Positions 17,401-25,700 of a stretch of 64,000 bases of DNA are shown piece by piece. The notes under the pieces were generated by a model. That model was given only the letters and a program-made list of their open reading frames with translations. It ran no database searches and was not told the DNA's origin. This DNA is from CAZSVE01 sp964610175 (lineage in GTDB: Bacteria; Pseudomonadota; Gammaproteobacteria; HK1). Location of the stretch: the NCBI GenBank assembly GCA_964610175.1, contig CAZSVE010000004.1, positions 3,110 to 67,109 of the forward strand, written 5' to 3'. Position numbers and translations under genes: made by a program. Every line of letters starts with the position of its first letter. The first letter of the stretch is position 1.

Positions 17401-19841
17401 AAAAGTTTCTCCATGATTTTTCCGGCCCCTGGCATCGCGGTGGTTTGTCGGGGAACATTATCGGCACGAAAAGTCTCGAATATGGAATTCTGGTCATTTA
17501 CGCTTGCCCGTCGACCCGTCTTCGAATCGATACGCACAGTAACCAACCCGTTTGGCCGCTCCAGTTTCTTCTCCGGAACGCCATCGAGTACCTTGCCCAT
17601 GAACTCCATCCACATGGGCAATGCGGCACGTGCCCCACTTTCACCGGAGCCCAGCGGATGAGAATTATCGAAGCCAACCCAGGTGATTGCGACTATCCCT
17701 GGTGTAAACCCACAAAACCAGGCGTCCCTTTGTTCGTTCGTGGTTCCAGTCTTACCCCTTAAATCGGCGCGGCCAAGCTTTTTTGCACGGATACCGGTAC
17801 CAGATGTGATCACATCACGCAGCATCGAATTCATAAGCCAGGCGTTCTCGGCGCTAATGATACGAAGTGCAGTGTGAGACCGGGCCTCGACGATACCGGG
17901 CTCTTGTTCCGGTTCGTCTTCCGGTAGAGATTCGATCTCCACAGTAGAAGAGGCATCGGTGAAACCGCCTTGAAATCGTCTCGACGCAGCATCGCATTCT
18001 CGACAAACTCGTGGCGGTTGCGCGTTGAATATTTCCTTACCATCGGCATCGAGAACCTTGTCGACAAAATAATCGACTACGCGATATCCCCCATTGGCAA
18101 AGATGCTGTATGCCGTGGCAAGTTCGAGCAACGTCGCTGTGCCGCTGCCCAAGGCCAGTGAAAGATCGGACGGCAATCGCTTCCGATCGAAACCGAAACG
18201 GGGTAATTCACGCAGGGCGCGTTGAATCCCCAATCTTCGCAACAGACGGATAGATACCAGGTTGCGGGAGCGTGTCAACGCCTCCCGAAGCCGTGTGGGT
18301 CCGTAAAATTCCCTACTGTAATTCTCCGGTCGCCAATCCGTCTCCAACTCCCGATCTCTAAATACGACAGGGGCATCATTGATAAGGGTAGCGGGGGTGA
18401 ATCCTGCATCCAGGGCTATGGAATAGATGAAAGGTTTGAAACTGGAACCTGGTTGACGCTTGGCCTGGGTAGCGCGATTGAACTTGCTACGGTAGAAATC
18501 GAATCCGCCAACCAATGCTCGAACCGAGCCATCCAGGGGGTCCATGGCTACCAGCGCACCTTGTACCTCTGGAATCTGGGCAAGCAACCATCCGGATTCG
18601 TTCTTCTCTATTCGGACCACATCACCGGGCGCGACAACCTCCGCGGCGGTTTTCGGGGTGGGTCCCCGGCGATCTTTACCCACATAATGTCGTGCCCAAG
18701 ACAGTGCTTCCCAGGGCAGTTCCAGTTCACCTGCCTCCGGCGCAACCACCCGGATACTTTTCCTGTCCACCGTCTCGACAAGGGCGGGAAACAAATTGCC
18801 TACCGGCGACAAATTACCAAAGACCCTATCGAGGGGTTCGTTTTGGGCAGTTTGGATAAGGCGGTGCTCTGGTCCACGATAACCATGACGCCGATCGTAC
18901 GCCAGCAATGCCTTGCGTAGGGCCGCATTGGCATATTTCTGCCACCGGTCATGAATCGTCGTGTACACCCGATAGCCGCCGGTATACGCATCATGATATC
19001 TCTTCTCCATCCAGGCCCGAACCATTTCGGCCACATAAGAGGCTTCCACATCCACGGTGCGGCTGGTATGCAACTTTGCCGTCACCGGCGCATCGATGAA
19101 TGAATCGTATTTCTCCTTGTCGATGTAGTCGAGTTCGTGCATGCGGCGCAGCACATAGTTGCGGCGTACCAAAGCCTGTGCTGGATCGGCGATGGGATTG
19201 AAACGGGAGGGTGCCTTGGGAAGCCCCGCGATCATCGCCACTTGAGGGAGAGACAACTCATCCAGTGTCGCGCCATAATACACTCGGGCCGCCGCCCCTA
19301 CCCCATAGGCGCGCTGCCCGAAAAAGATCTTATTGAGGTATAACGTAAGAATCTCTCTTTTGGTAAGTTCCTGCTCGATCTTGAGGGCCAACAAGATCTC
19401 GTTCACTTTGCGCACATAGGTCTTCTCGCGACCCAAAAAGAAATTACGGGCCACCTGCATGGTAATCGTACTGCCGCCGGGGCCTTTCTCTCCCGTGCGC
19501 GCCAAATAGATAACCGCGCGCATCAGACCCTGCCAATCCACACCCGGATGTTCGAAGAAATGCTTGTCCTCCGCCGCCAAAACGGCATTGATCATGACTT
19601 CCGGGATATCCTCGATCTTGAGTGGAATGCGCCGTTTCTCGCCGAATTCCGCCATCAGGGATTCATTTTGCGTATATACCCGAAGTGGAACCTGCAGATG
19701 GACGTCCTTCAATCTCGCCGTCGGAGGCAGGTGAGGAAACAAGTACCAAATGCCACCCGCCGAGACCAATAAGCCAACGGAACCGGCAATGACAACAAGC
19801 AGCCCGACAATACGAGCAAGCATGGAAAATTTACGACTCAT
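17397..19841 (-). CDS. mrcA: Penicillin-binding protein 1A, bifunctional transglycosylase/transpeptidase
   Basis: Polymerises lipid II glycan strands and cross-links peptides in the periplasm. The 814-residue chain has one N-terminal membrane anchor (residues about 8-32). A GT51 domain follows, with EDKHFFEHPGVDW (catalytic Glu), GPGGSTITMQVARNFFLGRE and LTLYLNKIFFGQRAYGVGAAA. An OB-like insert comes next. The transpeptidase domain has SSFKPF (catalytic Ser), SRN and the KTGTTNEQRDAWFCGFTPG box. The length is normal for PBP1A. The last codons are MEKLF and then TAG, and that TAG is the edge of a CTAG repeat. Usually divergent from pil genes; no pilM is visible here. Confidence 0.96.
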   Translation of the reverse strand: MSRKFSMLARIVGLLVVIAGSVGLLVSAGGIWYLFPHLPPTARLKDVHLQVPLRVYTQNESLMAEFGEKRRIPLKIEDIPEVMINAVLAAEDKHFFEHPGVDWQGLMRAVIYLARTGEKGPGGSTITMQVARNFFLGREKTYVRKVNEILLALKIEQELTKREILTLYLNKIFFGQRAYGVGAAARVYYGATLDELSLPQVAMIAGLPKAPSRFNPIADPAQALVRRNYVLRRMHELDYIDKEKYDSFIDAPVTAKLHTSRTVDVEASYVAEMVRAWMEKRYHDAYTGGYRVYTTIHDRWQKYANAALRKALLAYDRRHGYRGPEHRLIQTAQNEPLDRVFGNLSPVGNLFPALVETVDRKSIRVVAPEAGELELPWEALSWARHYVGKDRRGPTPKTAAEVVAPGDVVRIEKNESGWLLAQIPEVQGALVAMDPLDGSVRALVGGFDFYRSKFNRATQAKRQPGSSFKPFIYSIALDAGFTPATLINDAPVVFRDRELETDWRPENYSREFYGPTRLREALTRSRNLVSIRLLRRLGIQRALRELPRFGFDRKRLPSDLSLALGSGTATLLELATAYSIFANGGYRVVDYFVDKVLDADGKEIFNAQPPRVCRECDAASRRFQGGFTDASSTVEIESLPEDEPEQEPGIVEARSHTALRIISAENAWLMNSMLRDVITSGTGIRAKKLGRADLRGKTGTTNEQRDAWFCGFTPGIVAITWVGFDNSHPLGSGESGARAALPMWMEFMGKVLDGVPEKKLERPNGLVTVRIDSKTGRRASVNDQNSIFETFRADNVPRQTTAMPGAGKIMEKLF

Positions 19842-20160
19842 TATGTCTAACCGAACTTGGTTTCATGAAAGCCTTCGATCGCCGATACGAGGAATCGATA
19901 TCGAGATTCATGGGCCATTCTTTTGTTTTTTTTCGCCGCCAACCGGTGCGCGAGCCTGCTATGGTACCCGATCGATGATCGGTTCACCCTCTCCCCTTCC
20001 GGAAAACGACTAGTGAAGCTCCGCCTCGAACCGACAAAGCATTGTAGTATCGGCAAAGCAAAATTGGCGTCCTTGCAGAATTCGGCTCATTTGCGAAGCC
20101 GAGCGGAAAATAAACAAGATTATTATCCCCGCCGATACGCAACACCATTTTACGCAAAAA
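19842..20160. other. Intergenic region with CTAG repeat
   Basis: About 320 bp between the PBP1A start and the hairpin following the next minus-strand gene. Apart from the CTAG repeat at 20010-20117, I see nothing I can name. Confidence 0.6.
20010..20117 (+). repeat. CTAG repeat, full copy
   Basis: Starts CTAGTGAAGCTCCGCC, ends GCGGAAAATAAACAAG. Confidence 0.88.
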
Positions 20161-20183
20161 AGATCCTCGCTTCGCGAGGATCT
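20161..20183 (-). other. Hairpin 23 bp past the variable-end gene
   Basis: AGATCCTCGC pairs with GCGAGGATCT around a 3-5 nt loop. On the minus strand it is followed by TTTTTT, so it could be a terminator. Its place shortly after the variable segment also fits the hairpin that follows homing targets of diversity-generating retroelements. Confidence 0.7.
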
Positions 20184-20205
20184 CAAAGGGCAAAAGAGCA
20201 AAGAG

Positions 20206-21237
20206 TCAAAGATCCCTGGCAAGACGGAAACCGAGGTTGAAGGTCGCAACATTAGTAGTGCCCCAGCCCCGGCTCGCCGACCCGACGACCCAGGGTTCGT
20301 AGAACCAGGAACCGCCCCGAACCACACGCCCAGAACAATCCCCACCGTTCTCTTCCCCCCAGGTGCTGCCATCCACGGGAGCACCCTGGTAATTTTCATG
20401 CCAGCAATCCGCCGTCCATTCCCACGCATTGCCCACCATATCGAAAAGACCGAAGGCGTTGGGCCGAAAACTTGCTGCCGGGGCCGTGAACGCAAATCCA
20501 TCCCGGCAGTTTTCATTTATATCGAAACCCCACTTTGGAACCTCTTCCTTCAGCGTCGGATCGGCTCCGTTGGCGAATTCGCACATCCGTTTATCCTCCG
20601 GATCATCCCCCCAGTAACGGCGAGACAGTGGACCCGGCACACCCGTGACACGCACCGCACGCGCCGCGTATTCCCATTCCGCCTCGCTCAGAAGGCGATA
20701 GCGTTTCCCCGTGCGCAGAGTCAGCCAGTAGGCATAGGCGCGGGCGTCATTCCAGCTCACACACACCACCGGATGGTGCTCCGTCTGATCGAAACCGGGA
20801 CTCCGCCAGTTTCGGTCCTTGTGAACCTCCCCACCGCTTCCATCGTCTTTTAGCGCCCAACACCCCTGACCGCGTTCGGCGTCAGTACGGTACTCGGTAT
20901 CCTCCATGAAGGTTCGGAACTCCCCCACCGTGACCTCGCAACGACTGATGGCGAAGGGGTTCACCACGCTGACGCCGTGTTGGGGTCCCTCATCGGAATC
21001 GCGCCCTTTTTCACCCTCGGGAGATCCCATGAGAAATCGCCCGGAGGCGATAATCGCCATCTCCGGGCTCTCGCCTGGCCGGAAGCGACAGGGTTGGGTG
21101 GGAAAGGACAGGGACGGGAGAGATACCGATTCGTCTTGCGCCGAAATCGATAACGATACGCAGGCCAAAATGACGCCAAGAAAGACTCTGTAGGGCGGGT
21201 TCGCGAAGCATAACCCGCCCTTTATAGAATCACCCAT
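20206..21237 (-). CDS. Secreted formylglycine-generating-enzyme-like (C-type lectin fold) protein with variable C terminus
   Basis: A protein of about 343 residues with an export signal (VFLGVILACVSLSISAQ) followed by an FGE-sulfatase fold. Fold marks are PEMAIIASGRFLMGSPEGE, CVSWNDARAYAYWLTLRTG, YRLLSEAEWEYAAR and GNAWEWTADCWHENYQGA. The end is RVVRGGSW...GFRLARDL. The active-site Cys expected near CRSA in true formylglycine enzymes is absent (VVGSASRG), so catalysis is doubtful and a binding role is more likely. The start is uncertain: 21237, 21252 or 21333 are possible. All read in frame through a GTAG-type REP palindrome just before the signal peptide. It is a paralogue of the C terminus of the 1146-residue protein upstream. 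Confidence 0.85.
   Translation of the reverse strand: MGDSIKGGLCFANPPYRVFLGVILACVSLSISAQDESVSLPSLSFPTQPCRFRPGESPEMAIIASGRFLMGSPEGEKGRDSDEGPQHGVSVVNPFAISRCEVTVGEFRTFMEDTEYRTDAERGQGCWALKDDGSGGEVHKDRNWRSPGFDQTEHHPVVCVSWNDARAYAYWLTLRTGKRYRLLSEAEWEYAARAVRVTGVPGPLSRRYWGDDPEDKRMCEFANGADPTLKEEVPKWGFDINENCRDGFAFTAPAASFRPNAFGLFDMVGNAWEWTADCWHENYQGAPVDGSTWGEENGGDCSGRVVRGGSWFYEPWVVGSASRGWGTTNVATFNLGFRLARDL
20213..20325 (-). other. Candidate retroelement variable region (VR-like), 113 bp
   Basis: The last 37 codons of the gene. They begin GTGGTTCGGGGCGGT and end TTCCGTCTTGCCAGGGA. Both flanks match the segment at 22708-22820 and the length is equal with no gaps, but the middle differs at many codon first and second positions. 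Confidence 0.6.
21190..21220 (-). repeat. REP palindrome (GTAG + GGCGGGTT...AACCCGCC)
   Basis: GTAG at 21190-21193 is followed by GGCGGGTTCGCGAAGC and ATAACCCGCCC. This tetranucleotide-plus-palindrome form is the classic substrate of REP-type tyrosine transposases. It is read in frame at the N terminus of the secreted FGE-like gene. Confidence 0.85.
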
Positions 21238-21343
21238 TTCACTTTGCTCCATCTCACTAAAAAACAGCTCCCTCCGAGGACTCGGTATCGGATGTAATGG
21301 GGCACGTAAATTTATCCGGCTCGTCATATTCAAAGAAAGCTTC

Positions 21344-21376
21344 GTAGCAGGCGGGTTACGCTTCAGCTAACCCGCC
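21344..21376 (-). repeat. REP palindrome, second copy
   Basis: GTAG at 21344-21347, two bases, then GGCGGGTTACGCTTCAGC and TAACCCGCC. Just upstream of the secreted FGE-like gene. Confidence 0.85.
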
Positions 21377-21396
21377 CTTTGTCATAAGGCTACCAA

Positions 21397-21557
21397 TGCC
21401 GTCCTGGAGAACGGCGATCCCGGCGACAGCGACACAGAGATCCCGTGCCACAGGACCACCGCCAGGAAGAAACAGCCCAGCCGGACCACCGTTCGGGACG
21501 GCATCCCTTCGATTGGATTACGGCCCCCCCAGCCGGACCGCCGCCCTCCAGGGCGGC
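21397..21557. repeat. Direct repeat flanking the REP transposase gene, right-hand copy in transcription sense (3' side)
   Basis: About 160 bp starting GCCGTCCTGGAGAACGGCG and ending GCCCTCCAGGGCGGC. Near identical to 22359-22516. Contains two small palindromes of the GCCGCCCTGGAGGGCGGC family. Confidence 0.92.
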
Positions 21558-21608
21558 AAAAATAAAAACCCCAGCCAGCCCACGGCACCCCCAGAGAAAG
21601 CGACATCC

Positions 21609-22196
21609 TTATTCCAAATTCCGACGCGCCCAAGCGCTGCCGAACCGCCAATCCTCCGCTCTCTCCACGAAACCGGCCTTGACCGGATTATTCTCGATGT
21701 AGAAAACCAATTGTTCATGATGCTCGGCATCACGGACATATCGGTCGAAATATTCACGTTGCCAAAAATATCCCTCTCGCTCGAGCAACACATTGGCTTT
21801 TCTGGCGCTGAACGACTTCCAGGATAGCAGCACCTTCCCCAGGGGATGGCCTCGGAAGGTCTCGATCAGCACATGTACATGATTCGGCATGATGCACCAG
21901 GCAAGCAGGCGGTAACGCTCGCCGTCGAAATACTGCAACACATCCTGCACAATCCGGGCGATCTCCGGACGCCGCAGCCAACACGCGCCATATCCCGCAT
22001 CCAAGTAGGATTCGATGCCGCGGCGCTTTTCGATATCGGTGATCAGTTTGGCGCGCGCTTGCTCCTCCAGCCGCAGAACCACCTCTCGCGGCAAGGCGTC
22101 GTACAAGCGGAAGGTGATGGATTGAAATATATGGGGTGCATCGAGATGCGGCAGGTAGTTGCGGGAATACCAACCCTTGGGCCCTGTTGTTGTCAT
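21609..22196 (-). CDS. REP-associated tyrosine transposase (IS200/Y1 HUH family)
   Basis: Single-strand transposase-like protein of 195 residues, of the type that mobilises short palindromic REP sequences. The HUH metal-binding motif is in MPNHVHVLIETF around residue 110, and the catalytic-Tyr region is REGYFWQREYFDRYVRD followed by FYIENNPVKAGFVERAEDW. Both are diagnostic of RAYT/Y1 proteins. The frame is intact from ATG to stop. Direct repeats of about 160 bp with REP-like palindromes bound it on both sides, giving a compact unit of about 1.1 kb. It sits between two genes with FGE-fold C termini. Confidence 0.92.
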   Translation of the reverse strand: MTTTGPKGWYSRNYLPHLDAPHIFQSITFRLYDALPREVVLRLEEQARAKLITDIEKRRGIESYLDAGYGACWLRRPEIARIVQDVLQYFDGERYRLLAWCIMPNHVHVLIETFRGHPLGKVLLSWKSFSARKANVLLEREGYFWQREYFDRYVRDAEHHEQLVFYIENNPVKAGFVERAEDWRFGSAWARRNLE

Positions 22197-22220
22197 TGTG
22201 GGGTGTTGGCCTCTCCAATC

Positions 22221-22324
22221 CGTTTATTCCCCGCTCAGCTTTACAATTGGATCGAGTTTTACAAGGCGCCAATTTTGCCAATGCCGAGTCATGCTTTGTC
22301 GATTCGAGCACAGACTTCGCGAGT
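22221..22324 (-). repeat. CTAG repeat, type II
   Basis: Contains ACAATTGGATCGAGTTTTAC; ends ACTTCGCGAG with a changed tetranucleotide. Confidence 0.82.
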
Positions 22325-22326
22325 GT

Positions 22327-22353
22327 ATTTATTCCCCGCTCATCTTCGCATCG
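22327..22353 (-). repeat. CTAG repeat, truncated by the direct repeat
   Basis: Only TATTTATTCCCCGCTCATCT and a few bases remain. The copy is cut off where the RAYT-flanking direct repeat begins, so the transposase unit arrived after this repeat. Confidence 0.75.
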
Positions 22354-22358
22354 GTTTG

Positions 22359-22516
22359 TGCCGTCCTGGAGAACGGCGATCCCGGCGACAGCGACACAGA
22401 GATCCCGTGCCAGGACCGCCGCCAGGAAAAAACAGTCCAGCCGGACCACCGTTCGGAACGGCATCCCTTCGATTGGATTACGGCCCCCCGGCCGGATCGC
22501 CGCCCTCCAGGGCGGC
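22359..22516. repeat. Direct repeat flanking the REP transposase gene (5' side)
   Basis: Matches 21397-21557 over its full length with few changes, including GACAGCGACACAGAGATCCC and CATCCCTTCGATTGGATTAC. Confidence 0.92.
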
Positions 22517-22647
22517 CCCGAGGGATCAACCATTCCACCAGCGCATGACAATCCGAAATAGCTTTCGGCGTTTATCGATCCATGTTGTTTCGCGCCAATG
22601 TAAATATCGATATACAAAAATCGCGCAATCCTCGCTTTGCTCGGACA

Positions 22648-22670
22648 GTGATTCCGCTACGTGGAATCAC
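22648..22670 (-). other. Hairpin 31 bp past the 1146-residue protein gene
   Basis: Perfect 8-bp stem GTGATTCC/GGAATCAC with a 7-nt loop, shortly after the variable C-terminal segment. It is placed like the hairpin at 20161-20183. Confidence 0.7.
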
Positions 22671-22700
22671 GCAAAGGGCGATGGTACAAAGCGCAAAGCA

Positions 22701-25700
22701 TCAAAATTCCCTGGCAAGACGGAACCCCGTGAAGTTGTACGCTCCATCCAACCTGTCCCAGTCACGGTCGGCCGACCGGAGGAACCTCGGACCGTCGAAA
22801 CAGCCACCGCCGCGAACCACACGCCGGGAACAATCACCATCCCCCTCCTCGCCCCAGGCGCTGCCATCCACGGAAGCACCTTGGTAATCGCCATGCCAGC
22901 AATCCCATGTCCATTCCCAGACATTGCCATGCATCTCATGAATCCCCCAGGGATTGGCCGGAAGCGAGCCCACAGGGACAGTCTTCCGGCGATACACGCC
23001 GGTCCTTGCCTCGCAATCGGCATAGCCGTAGTTTCCATCATAATTGGCCTGATCGGTGGTAATGCACTCCCCGGTGGAAAAGGGCGTCTCGGTCCCCGCC
23101 CGCGCTGCGTATTCCCATTCGGCCTCGGTAGGGAGACGATACTTTTCTCCGGTTTCCCCGGAGAGCCATTGGGCATAGGCGGTGGCGTCGTTCCAACTGA
23201 CATCGATCACCGGGCGCCGATCCCGACCCCAACCCTCATCGTCGGGCAATTTGCGCCCGGTGACCCTGGCGAAACGGTCATAGTCGGCAAAGGTCACCTC
23301 CGTGACCCCCAAAGCAAAGGGGTTGCCGATGCGCACCCGGTATCGCGGGCCTTCATCGAAATCACGCATCGACTCATCCTCGGGGGAGCCCATGAGGAAT
23401 TCCCCGGCGGGGAGCGCAATCATCTCGGGGCCTTGGGAGCCGTCTTTCAGGGTGTCGCGGAAACGGGTAAAAGCCGGAGGAGGCCGCCCTGGAGAGCGGC
23501 GATCCGAAGAGGGCCGCCCTTTCGATGGGCGATCCAGTCGATCCATGGCCGCGATCAATTTATCCGGATCGCCGAAGAGCGTCTTTTGTTCCCCGTCCAA
23601 TGTAGTCGATGGTCTCTCGCCAGGGCGAAGATCCTGCAAGGAGATAGTCGGGTCGGCGACGGAGTCCCCGGAAAGACGCACCAGGATTGTGTTCTCCGGA
23701 ACGGCATTTTCCGGACCTGGATTAGCGTCGGATCGGATGCCGATGGCGTCCGGGGATTGATAATCGAGCCAGGCGAGGTGGGTGGCCATTGCACGCGCGG
23801 CCCATCGGTTGGCGTCGGAGGCACCGGGATCGACGAGGACCATGTGCCCCGGAGGAAGCGGAGGCAATGTCTTGCCGAATTCCGGCCCCGGTTCCACACT
23901 GGTAAAGCCATATCGGGTCAGGCTGGTTCGGAACACTTGGGCAAGACTTTCGGCATTTTCCCCATGGATGATGGCAAAGGAATGTTCCCTGTTGGCGGCG
24001 ATCTGCATCTCCAGCGCCCGGTCCTCGAACCAGGGACGCTGGCTCTGCCAAATCCCGGATATGGCGAACCAGCACAGCAGTGCACCGATCGATGCCTCGA
24101 GCAGCGGCCCCAGGAATATCAGCCATCCCCCGCTCGATATCCCAGGCAGCCGGTCCCCAATCCAGCGAGGCAGGGTGAAATCCCATGGCCCGAGTCGCCC
24201 CCCCATAATCAGGTTGGCGAATACGGCATCGTTTATCCCAGGTGTTCGATGGATGCGGGCCTTGAGAGAATCCCGCCAACTGCCTGGCTCGTGCGTCCGA
24301 AAGGGCAACCGGATGGCTTGGCCATCCGCTTCTTCGGCTCGCGGCTCCAACAGCATGCGAAATTCCCGGCGAATGATAGTGCGTTCCCGGCGCGTCAGGT
24401 GGCGCAGGAGATGGATGCGGAACCATTCCGGCAACCAGCCGATCCGGGACCAGGAGAGTTGCGCGATTTTCAACAGGCGTTGTTCGCGGCTGTTAGGGGG
24501 CGTGGAAATGCCACCCTGGAGGGTGGCGCTCCCGGCGGGCGCGCGAGGCGGGTCATCCGGGAACAGGCGGTAATCCAGTACCTGGGTCAGTCCCCAATGC
24601 AGAGCCGGATAGACCGCCATGGCGCCAAGCAGGAAATAGCCGTCTTCTCCCAGATAACGCCGCAGGGCGGCAAGATCGGCCTGGAATTCTTTTCGAGGGG
24701 GACGTCGCCACCAGGGGAGCGAGTGGCGACCCGCGAAGGGAGCGGGCGGCGAGGCCAATCGACGCGGGCTGACCATGGTTTGGGAAGACTCGGCGAATTG
24801 AACGCTGATGGCCCGAATGCCTTCGTCGGTCAGGGGTTCGGTATAGAATCCCCGCGCGGTCAGTACCCCGATCCGGGCCGGGTGGGAATCACGGGTGCTC
24901 AGTACCCCTCGCTGGGACCAGCGGGTCAGGGAAGCGGCCTCATCGATGAGGTGGGTCCCCAGGTTGGTGAGGAGCGCGCCGGGATCGCCGATGAGCAACA
25001 GGCGGGCATGGGGATGGCGGCTGAAGAGTTCTTCCACGCCGCCGGCGGCCTGGAATCGCTCATCGATGAATCCACCGGGCGCGCCTCGATAATAATAGAC
25101 GAAGACCTCGTGGCCGTGTTGTCGCAGGCGAGTAGCGGCCAGCCTTCCCATGCCAGCCAACAGATCCCTGGGGTCCTTGGTGTCGATGAGCACCAGGAGT
25201 TCCGGCACGAAGCGCCGCCCCCGGAACACCGGGCGGAAAAAACCGGCTTGCCGAATCGAGGCGGCAAGGGTGGCGGACACATGCAGATAGCGACCTTCGA
25301 TCTCGATGGGTTGGTGCAGGCGGCGAAGGGCATCGCGCAGCGAGGGAGAATCGAATAGGGGCTGGCTGCCCGCCGGTATGGAGAGGGACGCCAGGGGATC
25401 GTGCTCGGAACCGGCGGCGCGGCGCAGGACATAGCGTCGCCGCAGCCAGGCCCATAGGAGCCAGACCAGGGCCACGGGGATCCCCAGCCAGGGCAGGCGC
25501 TTGCCCCAGGCATCGAGGCGCGCGGCGTTTTGCGGGCTTGAAGATAGTTTGTCCGGCAAAGCGCGGGGCGGAAGCGGATCGAGGGATAGCTCCAGATATT
25601 CGCGGGAAGGCGAGTCCGGAGACGGCGGTGGGATCTCGGGCGCGGCGGGCCGGGAAACCGGTGACGCGGGCGTGGGTGGCGCCAAACCGGGTTCCATGAA

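Noticed and set aside
20206..21237. Functional formylglycine-generating enzyme
   Set aside because: The copper-binding Cys expected in the RGGSW...CRSA block is absent, and no sulfatase gene is nearby.
21846..25358. Open frame of 1170 codons on the plus strand
   Set aside because: Antisense to the REP transposase and the 1146-residue protein, low-complexity Pro/Arg/Gly translation typical of a GC-rich shadow frame, no motifs.
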